Origin: CAYMCQ01 sp964389025
GTDB taxonomy: Bacteria > Verrucomicrobiota > Verrucomicrobiia > Limisphaerales > CAYMCQ01
DNA: 35,656 nucleotides
Direction of reading: 5' to 3'
Assembly (NCBI GenBank): GCA_964389025.1
Contig: CAYMCQ010000039.1
Span: 1-35,656, forward strand
Under the pieces are notes generated by a model that worked only from the letters and a program-made list of their open reading frames with translations, was not told the origin of the DNA and did not search any database. The first letter of the stretch is position 1; the number at the start of each line of letters is the position of its first letter. Of this stretch, positions 1 to 6,879 are shown one piece after another. Made by a program: the position numbers and the translations under genes.

Positions 1-2
1 GC

Positions 3-2534
3 AGGTTCTACCGAAATGAAATCGCTGTCAGGAAAATCTTAACGGGACAGCAGTGTGCGCCAATACACACAGCACCCGCAGCAAATCTCCCCCAACCGCC
101 AGCAAATATCGTTCAACAACCAGCCCCTCGTGCCCTTCGTTGGATACGGGCGAACTATCGAGGGCTTGTTGATCTTACTCAACTGACTCAATCTGGACAA
201 ACAATCAGCTCTGCAATTGCAGAAGGAGTCAAAAATAGATTCCAGAAAGCGCAGTTGCAGCCGTTCTTGGATCAGTTCTCTCGCTTATTACCTCACGCAT
301 TGGAAACTGCCGAAGGCGGGCCAAATGAGACACCGCGAACAAGCGTCGTCGATGAATTGCCCGGTGATTCTCCCCAACCGGCTTGGGCCGCATTGCTCAA
401 AGGCGGAAGAATTGTTGTAACCGATGACGGGAATGGCGTTGCCAGCGTTTTTGCGCTTGGGAACGATGCGAAGCAAGCCTACAACTCAAGCTACAGTGTG
501 GTGAGACATATTTTGGCGGCACTCCTTCCTTCCGGCGGACAACCGCTGAAAGTCCGCGCGTTCGCCTACCAAAATGATTATGCCAGTTGCGAACTGAAAC
601 TTTGTTTAGACCCTTTTGAAATTGAGGCAACTGATTTCCCGCCGCCGCCGGGAAAAACACCGCTGGATTTGGATTCGTTGCGGGAGTTTTTTTCTCAAGG
701 ATCGGAATTGGCCGGAGGTTCAATTGACGCCAAAAACAATCTGATATTGGTTGGCAAAAAAGGCGCTAAGCAAACTCTGGCATCCGAACCTGTCGAGCTT
801 GCTGATTTGGCAGTTGCGTATCGTGCGGTTTTTCATGCCGGTGACAATCAGGCTTTCATCAGTCTTGATCCACACCGTAATCCGACGCTTGTAAATGTGA
901 ACTTCGGCGGATTTTTGGAAAACACGCGCATTGGTTCGGTTGTGTTGGAAGCCGACAAACGGTTTAAGACTATTACTTCGGGGCTAGACCCAACTTCTTT
1001 TGTTGACTTACGAAACGACATTCGTGCTGTTGTGCCTAATTTTGCTTCCGTCAGTGAACGTAGCTTGGCGATGCCTGACGAAGGACACAAAGGCTGGCAA
1101 GGAACACGGTTTTGGTATTATCCAGACTCTGTGGAAATTGAGGCCAGTTTGGATTACCGACAAGGAGCAATCGCAAGAGCGCAATTTACCGCTGATGCCG
1201 AGCGTTCGAGGAATGACTTTATATCTTCCGCCGAATTTGATCAGGCTAAAAAGTCCCGATTGAGTCCAGCAATTCAAATGAACATCAATGACCTCAATCA
1301 AAACTACGCACAGTATACTGTTATTTTTCCAGAACTGCGGGAGCTTTCGGCAGTAGCTCGTGTGATGGGTGTGTGCATATGGCTACAAAAAGCCAGCGTT
1401 GTTCAATTGGATTTGGACGAACTCCTGACGGTGGAACTTCCCTTGGTTCAAACACCGAGAGAGAAAAGGCAATTGGTAAGTGCGTCGATAATCAAGTGGG
1501 ATAAATCACATCTTTTGAACTTGTCAGAGACTGAAAGTCGTTCTGTTGTCCGGTATTTAACGCCTGCTCTCGATAAAACTGTTTCAGAGGCGTTTCCCAC
1601 CGATGAAATTCTTGCAATCTATCTTACCGAAGTGAATGGAAGTAATGAAAAACAATCCAAAACGTATTTGAATCAAGCTGAAAATTTTCGCCAGCTTTAC
1701 GGCACTGAAAAAGTTTCTGAAATCATCACTAATGAGCATTGCTTGCAAGCCTTCGCATCGGCAATAACTGCCACGATTGACGCCCCCACGCCACCGGAAA
1801 TAGTGAAATTGAATACAAAACTTGATCTTGAGAAGGCCGAGGTCAAACGCTTAAAAGCAAAGTTGCAGGAAGTTTCAACTATCATGGAGCGCGGTTCCGT
1901 TGAGGTGTATAACGCATACGTCGATGTGCATAATCGGTTAGTCGCACAAATCGACTTGGCGGTAGACAAATATAATTATGATGTTGAGCTGGCCAATTCA
2001 AAATCAACATCAGTGCTTCACATTCTTGAAATTTCAGGAGGCATTGGTTTAGAACCTGAGAAATTCAAACTGCGTCAATCAAGCACTTCCCCTTTGTTGG
2101 AGCAAACGAAGCGTGTCGCCGAAATGAAAGAGGCGTCCACCGTTTTTCAAGGTGAACAATGGGTGCGGTCTAAGCCAAGCACCGCACCGCAGCCAAAAAA
2201 GAATTTACAGTTAAGACGCCCTTGGGTCGCGGGCGAAAATCGCCAGACGGCCAACACCCGACTCGCCTCGGCTTCCGCAGGAAGTTCAGAACATTATTGG
2301 CGAGCCTCTGGGAGCGACTCTGGAAACTGGCAAGACCAAACCACCCGCGCTAAAGCAGCTACCGAAAGATATTATGACGCGACGAGCCGAACTTTACAGG
2401 TTGCCGAGTTCGAAGGCGGTAAGCTCAAAAGTTGCGTCGTTGGCAAATACGACGGGCAAGATTCGATTGTGTTCGAGAAATCACCTCGGCAGGATATTTC
2501 GAGTCCGCAGCAACCGCCCAATTGGTGGCAGTAA
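3..2534 (+). CDS. Large uncharacterised protein, 5' end outside the window
   Basis: The frame is open from the first complete codon at position 3 to a TAA at 2534, so the start lies upstream and at least 843 residues are visible; a TTG at 255 is only an internal codon. I do not recognise the family. The visible part begins with a Pro/Ala/Gln-rich linker, then a long globular region containing patterns such as SLDPHRNP, LEADKRFKTI and FPELRELSAVARVMG, then a helical, charged coiled-coil-like stretch (coding about 1795-1990), and finally a low-complexity Ser/Gln/Pro tail ending in NWWQ. No signal peptide or membrane segment is visible in this part. Base composition is clearly richer in A and T than rpoN downstream, which fits an accessory or acquired gene, but this is an impression and not a calculation. 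The following 258 bases up to 2792 hold no convincing gene. Confidence 0.8.
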   Translation, partial: RFYRNEIAVRKILTGQQCAPIHTAPAANLPQPPANIVQQPAPRALRWIRANYRGLVDLTQLTQSGQTISSAIAEGVKNRFQKAQLQPFLDQFSRLLPHALETAEGGPNETPRTSVVDELPGDSPQPAWAALLKGGRIVVTDDGNGVASVFALGNDAKQAYNSSYSVVRHILAALLPSGGQPLKVRAFAYQNDYASCELKLCLDPFEIEATDFPPPPGKTPLDLDSLREFFSQGSELAGGSIDAKNNLILVGKKGAKQTLASEPVELADLAVAYRAVFHAGDNQAFISLDPHRNPTLVNVNFGGFLENTRIGSVVLEADKRFKTITSGLDPTSFVDLRNDIRAVVPNFASVSERSLAMPDEGHKGWQGTRFWYYPDSVEIEASLDYRQGAIARAQFTADAERSRNDFISSAEFDQAKKSRLSPAIQMNINDLNQNYAQYTVIFPELRELSAVARVMGVCIWLQKASVVQLDLDELLTVELPLVQTPREKRQLVSASIIKWDKSHLLNLSETESRSVVRYLTPALDKTVSEAFPTDEILAIYLTEVNGSNEKQSKTYLNQAENFRQLYGTEKVSEIITNEHCLQAFASAITATIDAPTPPEIVKLNTKLDLEKAEVKRLKAKLQEVSTIMERGSVEVYNAYVDVHNRLVAQIDLAVDKYNYDVELANSKSTSVLHILEISGGIGLEPEKFKLRQSSTSPLLEQTKRVAEMKEASTVFQGEQWVRSKPSTAPQPKKNLQLRRPWVAGENRQTANTRLASASAGSSEHYWRASGSDSGNWQDQTTRAKAATERYYDATSRTLQVAEFEGGKLKSCVVGKYDGQDSIVFEKSPRQDISSPQQPPNWWQ

Positions 2535-2792
2535 TCCGTGGTTAAAGTTCTTTGCACCTATGCGTCTTTGCGTTGAAAGATTTGGCCGCGTTCGCCGAAA
2601 ACTTTTCGCCGGTTCGCTTTGAATTGAAAATGTTTAAAGAGAGTTGCAACCGGGTTGTCACACGCCAGAGATTTGTTTTCACCTGACGACGGATGACCGG
2701 TTGCTGCGGCTGTCCGTGTGGCACGCAAATTTCCTGCGGGTGAGAGTTGCCAATCCGCTCGCTTGGATGCAAGATAGGATCATAGATTGATT

Positions 2793-3002
2793 ATGCCGAC
2801 GATGACGCTTGAACAAATCCGCACGCACGGCCTCCGCGCCCTGGTCGAAGAACTGGGCACGGCGGGCGCGGTGCGTTTTCTTCAATTGACGGAAACCGGG
2901 CGGGGCGATTATTCCCGCGAGCGGCACACGCGCATCGGCAGGCAAAGCGTGCAATCCTTGGTGAAGCAAATCGAAGCGCGGCGAAAACGCGCCGCAGCTT
3001 GA
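2793..3002 (+). CDS. Small uncharacterised protein (69 aa)
   Basis: An ATG at 2793 (or a second one at 2802) opens a frame of about 67-69 residues ending at 3002. The product is soluble, charged and helical, with the pattern ALVEELGTAGAVRFLQL followed by GRGDYSRERH and a basic C-terminus (EARRKRAAA). Short proteins of this shape, with a G-x-G-D-Y-(S/T)-x-E-R-x motif, occur as conserved hypotheticals in several phyla and are sometimes suspected of being antitoxin-like; I am not certain of that and no toxin partner is adjacent. Codon third positions are GC-rich like the core genes. It is separated by about 60 bases from the convergent rpoN stop. No clear Shine-Dalgarno sequence is visible. Confidence 0.6.
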   Translation: MPTMTLEQIRTHGLRALVEELGTAGAVRFLQLTETGRGDYSRERHTRIGRQSVQSLVKQIEARRKRAAA

Positions 3003-3064
3003 AGCGTTTTTAAGCTCGCGCATCTCGTAGCGTCGGAGAAAATTTTCGGGCCGATGTCGAGTGG

Positions 3065-4777
3065 TCAGTAAACTTTCCGAAGGTTCGACGGAAGAATGTT
3101 CAGCTCGGCGCGGTATTTCGCGACGGTGCGGCGGGCGATGACGACGTTTTTGTCCTTGAGCATCTTAACGATCTCCTGGTCGGACAACGGCTTGGCAGGG
3201 TCTTCCTTCTTGAACATCTCGGCGATCATATCCTTTACGCTCGTGTTGGACATCATGCCGTTGCCGTCGGAGGTCTGGATGCCGGCGGTGAAGAAATATT
3301 TCATCTCGAAAATCCCCTGCGGCGTCTGCATGTATTTGCCGGAGACGGCGCGGCTGACGGTCGTTTCGTGGACGCCGACGACGTCCGCGACCTGCACCAT
3401 CGTCAGCGGCTTGAGGTGCGCGACGCCTTTTTCCATGAACTCGCGCTGTCGTTTCACGATCTCCTTGGCGATGTTCAAAATGGTGTTCTGCCGTTGATCC
3501 AAACTCTTGATGAGAAATTTTCCAGCGCGGATCTTTTCGCGGATGTAATTGCGCGCCTCGACGAACGCCTGCTTTTCCTGCACCTGCACCATGGTGTGGT
3601 GGAGGATTTGCCTTTGCTCTTTTGTGAGGCCGACCTGCTCCATCAGTTTTTTCAAGCCGCTCAACGCCTTGGAATCTTCGTGGGCTTTGATCGCGGCGAT
3701 TGAATGTTCCAACGCGGTCTTCGCCGCGCCCTTCAATCCCTTCAAAATGTTTTCCAAACCGTGAACATCCACTGCGCTGCGCGCCATCAGGTCTTTGTAG
3801 ATGTTGCTGATGCGCAGATGCGGAATCTGCTCGTTGTTCGTCGTGACGACAAAATCGTCGCCGGACTTTTGGACGAAAGCTTCGGGGAGGATGTATTGGT
3901 CGTTGTCGGGCAGATACGCGCGTCCGGGGCGCGGTTCAAGGCGGCTGATTCGCGCGAGCGCTTCCTGCGCTTCGTCAATGCTGATGCCGACTCCTTTTGC
4001 GATTTCTGGAATTCGCCGCTTGCCCATCGCGTCAAAAAAATCCTGGACGATTCGATATTCGACTGAATGTCCCTGCCCGCCGCGCTCAAGCTGCAACAGC
4101 AGACACTCGCGCAAGTCCCGCGCGCCGACACCTGGCGGGTCGAATGACTGGACAACTTTCAGCACTTCGTAAATTTCCGGCTGCGAAAAGCCCGAGGTTG
4201 CCGACAATTCTTCGAGCGAGGCCTTGACATAACCGAAGTCGTCTGTGTTGCCGATGATCAATTCTGCGATGGGCCGCTCGTCTTCGGGCAATTCAGACAT
4301 CCGCATCTGTTCGAGCAACGACTCCTGAAGCGAAGTTCCCGCCGTCAACGAATCGAACATGAACTGGCGTTTCTCTTCATCCTCCTCAGAACGGCGCATC
4401 GGGACATTGGTCTGTGCGAATTGATCGCGCCATTCTTGATCCAGTTGCGCCAGCTTTTGAAATTCTGCGTCGAAGTCATCCACCGGCTCGTCGGTGGATT
4501 TTTCGGTTGTGCTTTCCGTCGTGGAATCCGAACTGTCCAAGTCGGCGGGCGGCTCCGCGGGGTCAAGCGACTCTTTGGCGCGTTCCTCGGCTTTGTCCTG
4601 GACTTCCGCTTCGGTCTCGGAAACTTCTTCGAGAACCGGATTTTGCTGAAGCTCCTGCTCGACGAGAGCCTTCAATTCCAAGGTGGGCGCCTGCAACAGC
4701 GCCAGCGATTGCTGGAGTTGCGGGGCAAGCACCAGCGACTGCGAAAGTCGTTGACTCAGATGTAAGCCCTGTGCCAT
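3065..4777 (-). CDS. rpoN: RNA polymerase sigma-54 factor RpoN
   Basis: The 570-residue product is the alternative sigma factor that recognises -24/-12 promoters and needs an AAA+ activator. Region I is the Gln/Leu-rich N-terminus (residues 1 to about 50, with LSQSL and QLQQSLALLQ). Region II is the very acidic stretch at about 55-125. The core-binding and DNA-binding parts follow, with a helix-turn-helix in the segment containing VADVVGVHETTVSRAVSGKY. The RpoN box, ARRTVAKYRAE, lies at residues 548-557, close to the end as usual. The length is slightly above the typical 450-500, mostly because of the acidic region. The ATG at 4777 has no strong Shine-Dalgarno sequence. It is transcribed divergently from the metallo-hydrolase at 4929. 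No activator gene is in the window. Confidence 0.97.
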   Translation of the reverse strand: MAQGLHLSQRLSQSLVLAPQLQQSLALLQAPTLELKALVEQELQQNPVLEEVSETEAEVQDKAEERAKESLDPAEPPADLDSSDSTTESTTEKSTDEPVDDFDAEFQKLAQLDQEWRDQFAQTNVPMRRSEEDEEKRQFMFDSLTAGTSLQESLLEQMRMSELPEDERPIAELIIGNTDDFGYVKASLEELSATSGFSQPEIYEVLKVVQSFDPPGVGARDLRECLLLQLERGGQGHSVEYRIVQDFFDAMGKRRIPEIAKGVGISIDEAQEALARISRLEPRPGRAYLPDNDQYILPEAFVQKSGDDFVVTTNNEQIPHLRISNIYKDLMARSAVDVHGLENILKGLKGAAKTALEHSIAAIKAHEDSKALSGLKKLMEQVGLTKEQRQILHHTMVQVQEKQAFVEARNYIREKIRAGKFLIKSLDQRQNTILNIAKEIVKRQREFMEKGVAHLKPLTMVQVADVVGVHETTVSRAVSGKYMQTPQGIFEMKYFFTAGIQTSDGNGMMSNTSVKDMIAEMFKKEDPAKPLSDQEIVKMLKDKNVVIARRTVAKYRAELNILPSNLRKVY

Positions 4778-4820
4778 TGCGTGGAGTTTAACGCCTGAGC
4801 GGAGGACATCAAGAAACTTT

Positions 4821-4841
4821 TTGGCACAAGTCTGGCATTGC
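4821..4841 (+). promoter_or_regulatory. Candidate sigma-54 (-24/-12) promoter
   Basis: On the plus strand TTGGCAC begins at 4821 and is followed, at the right distance, by TGGC. The diagnostic GG (4823-4824), ten bases, then GC (4835-4836) are all present. The match to TGGCAC-N5-TTGC has one mismatch in the -12 block; a perfect TTGC lies 5 bases further on but at the wrong spacing. It lies in the divergent region between rpoN and the hydrolase and points at the hydrolase, with the predicted start of transcription about 80 bases before its GTG. A match of this quality can occur by chance. Confidence 0.4.
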
Positions 4842-4928
4842 GCCGATTACGATAAAATTTTCCCTGGACGCAGTTTACGTTTCTGGAAAATCATTGCCCC
4901 GCGCGCGCGCAATCCTTAAAGTCATGCC

Positions 4929-5711
4929 GTGCCAGTCCAGTTCACGATTCTCGCCAGCGGTTCGTCCGGCAATTGCGCCCTGCTCGAAACCCCCGAAGCG
5001 CGCATCCTCATTGATGCAGGCTTGAGTCCGCGCCAAATCCGCCAGCGCCTCGCGGGCATCGGTCGCACGCCGGAAAGTCTGACCGGAATTTTGATCACGC
5101 ACGAGCATTCCGACCACATCCGGGGACTCGACGGCATCGCCGCGAAACTGAAAATCCCAGTCTATGGCAACCGCGCAACGCTCGAAGCCGCTGAATATTC
5201 GCTCAAAACAAAATTCGACTCGCGCATCTTCACCACCGGCGCGAGTTTTGAGATCGGCGACGTGACCGTGGACACATTTGCCGTCCCGCACGACGCGCAA
5301 GACCCGGTCGGATTTCTTCTCCACACAGTCGCGGGCAACATCGGCGTCGTCACCGACCTTGGCCACATGACCAAGCTCGTCGTCGAGCGTGTCCGCGCAG
5401 CGAACGTCCTCGTCCTAGAATCCAATCACGACGTGAAGATGCTTCAGGACTGTCCGCGCCGACCGTGGGAATTGAAGCAGCGAATCCTTGGCCGTCACGG
5501 GCATCTTTCCAATGCCGACGCCGCTGATGCCGCCGAGAAAATTGTTTCCGCCGACTTGCGCCACTTGTATCTCGGCCACTTGAGCTGCGAGTGCAACAAG
5601 CCCGAACTCGCTCACAACGTCATGAGCCAGCGATTGCAGGCGATTGGCGCGAACCACATCGCGCTTCAACTCGCTTCGCAAAATGTTCCCTGCCCGACTT
5701 TGAGTTTGTAG
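4929..5711 (+). CDS. Metallo-beta-lactamase-fold hydrolase, YycJ/WalJ-like
   Basis: The 260-residue protein begins FTILASGSSGNC, the characteristic opening of the YycJ/WalJ branch of the MBL fold, and carries the metal-binding motif H58-x-H60-x-D62-H63 in ITHEHSDH. Further metal-ligand regions are FAVPHDAQDP, VTDLGH and HLYLGHLSCECN. Members of this branch are thought to be nucleases or phosphodiesterases linked to DNA repair or cell-wall homeostasis in Firmicutes; the role here is not known. The start is a GTG at 4929, because the nearby ATG at 4924 is in another frame. It precedes the RNA methyltransferase on the same strand, but an inverted-repeat element separates them, so a shared transcript is uncertain. 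Confidence 0.88.
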   Translation: MPVQFTILASGSSGNCALLETPEARILIDAGLSPRQIRQRLAGIGRTPESLTGILITHEHSDHIRGLDGIAAKLKIPVYGNRATLEAAEYSLKTKFDSRIFTTGASFEIGDVTVDTFAVPHDAQDPVGFLLHTVAGNIGVVTDLGHMTKLVVERVRAANVLVLESNHDVKMLQDCPRRPWELKQRILGRHGHLSNADAADAAEKIVSADLRHLYLGHLSCECNKPELAHNVMSQRLQAIGANHIALQLASQNVPCPTLSL

Positions 5712-5728
5712 AACGTTTCATAGTCGGA

Positions 5729-5887
5729 CGGGTGGCGCAGGCCTCCGGCCTGTTGTTTTCGGCGTCCCGCCGAAAACCGTCGCGAGAGTCACGATTCTCC
5801 GTGCTAAACATCCATTGGCAGTCCGCGTTCCGAGACGAAATCCGGCGGGACGCCGAATCTGACAGGCGAGACGCCTGTTCCACCCGA
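5729..5887. repeat. Composite inverted-repeat element (REP/BIME-like), copy 1
   Basis: Two hairpins (CAGGCC-tcc-GGCCTG at 5738-5752 and TTTTCGGCG-tcc-CGCCGAAAA at 5756-5776) form the left end. The right end is an inverted, diverged copy of it: CGGCG-gga-CGCCG at 5843-5855 and CAGGCG-aga-CGCCTG at 5863-5877, followed by CACCCG mirroring the CGGGTG at 5729. About 65 bases of non-palindromic sequence lie between. A related element sits at 16088-16190. The arrangement resembles the paired REP units called BIMEs; no RAYT transposase is present in the window. Confidence 0.75.
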
Positions 5888-5927
5888 CGAATCTTGCGCA
5901 AAAAATTTTCCAGCGCCATCATCCCGC

Positions 5928-6812
5928 GTGCTTCGCATCCAGAAAATCGAATCGCTCGACCTGCCGGAGCTTCAGCCGTATCGCACGATGCGACGCCAGA
6001 TTCCGCATGAGGAGCAAGGCATCTTCGTGGCTGAAGGCGACAAAGTCGTCCGCAGACTTCTTGAAAGTGATTTCGGCATCGTCTCGGTTTTGTTTCCTGA
6101 AAAGTGGCTGGATGAATTGAAACCCCTGCTCGACGCGCGACACGAAAAAGACATCCCCGTTTTCATCGCGGACAAATTGTTGCTCGAACAACTCACCGGC
6201 TTCTCGATGTATCAAGGCGTTCTTGCCGTAGGAAAAATTCCTGAAACGCCATCGCTCAAAAAAATTGTCGCGGATTCGCCTCGCCCCAAATTCTTTGTGG
6301 CCGTGGACGGCCTGGCTGATGCGGAAAATCTCGGAGCCGTCGTGCGAAACTGCGTTGCGTTCGGTGTGCAGGCGATGCTCGTCGGTGAAACGTCCAGCAG
6401 CCCGTTCCTGCGCCGCGCCGTCCGCACTTCGATGGGGACGATTTTCAAACTGCCTGTGATTGAATTGGGACATCGGAGGACGGAGTTCCACGACTCCCCA
6501 ACCGAGTCAGGGCGTCGTGGAACTCCGCCCTCCGAAACGCTGGCGAAAACGGTGCGCGAGTTGCGCAAACACGGCGTCCGCTCAATCGCCGCACATCCGC
6601 ACGCCGATGGAAAAATTTTGTCACAGGCAAATTTCACCGGCGATTGCTGCGTCGTTTTCGGCAGCGAAGGTTTGGGAGTTTCGGCGGAAGTTTTGGACGC
6701 ATGCGACGAAGCAGTTGCGATTCCGATGCAGGCCGGAGTTGATTCGCTCAACGTCGCCAGCGCGACTTCGGTGTTTCTTTACGAGGCAAGCCGCCAGCGC
6801 GGCAAATCGTAG
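5928..6812 (+). CDS. TrmH/SpoU-family RNA 2'-O-methyltransferase
   Basis: The 294-residue product is a SPOUT-class methyltransferase that transfers a methyl group from S-adenosylmethionine to a ribose 2'-OH in tRNA or rRNA; the exact target cannot be read from sequence. An N-terminal substrate-binding region (about 1-110) precedes the SPOUT domain. All three signature motifs are visible: ADAENLGAVVRNCVAFG (motif 1, with the Asn and Arg), VVFGSEGLGVS (motif 2) and IPMQAGVDSLNVASATSVF (motif 3). Residues 183-202, between motifs 1 and 2, are encoded by a near-perfect palindrome and look like an insertion that kept the frame open. The start is a GTG at 5928; a later ATG at 5989 is possible but would remove part of the N-terminal region. 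The stop lies 67 bases before the lysyl-oxidase gene. Confidence 0.92.
   Translation: MLRIQKIESLDLPELQPYRTMRRQIPHEEQGIFVAEGDKVVRRLLESDFGIVSVLFPEKWLDELKPLLDARHEKDIPVFIADKLLLEQLTGFSMYQGVLAVGKIPETPSLKKIVADSPRPKFFVAVDGLADAENLGAVVRNCVAFGVQAMLVGETSSSPFLRRAVRTSMGTIFKLPVIELGHRRTEFHDSPTESGRRGTPPSETLAKTVRELRKHGVRSIAAHPHADGKILSQANFTGDCCVVFGSEGLGVSAEVLDACDEAVAIPMQAGVDSLNVASATSVFLYEASRQRGKS
6474..6534. repeat. Palindromic element inside the methyltransferase coding region
   Basis: Two 21-base arms, 6474-6494 and 6514-6534, are reverse complements at 20 of 21 positions; the single mismatch can form a G-U pair in RNA. The loop is 19 bases. The element is translated as residues 183-202 of the methyltransferase without a stop. 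Sequences of the type GGACGGAGTTCCAC are, to my recollection, dispersed in Verrucomicrobia, but no other full copy is in this window. Confidence 0.8.
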
Positions 6813-6879
6813 TTCTGCTCGACATTCCCCGTTGACCTCGCATCATTGTCGCTGCTTGGAGACAAGTCGTTGCCATCGC

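Noticed and set aside
2716..2735. TGGCAC resembling a sigma-54 -24 element
   Set aside because: The GC at the required ten-base spacing is absent.
6460..6879. Upstream extension of the lysyl-oxidase frame
   Set aside because: It overlaps the methyltransferase and precedes the signal peptide; the translated sequence is Arg/Ser/Pro-rich noise.
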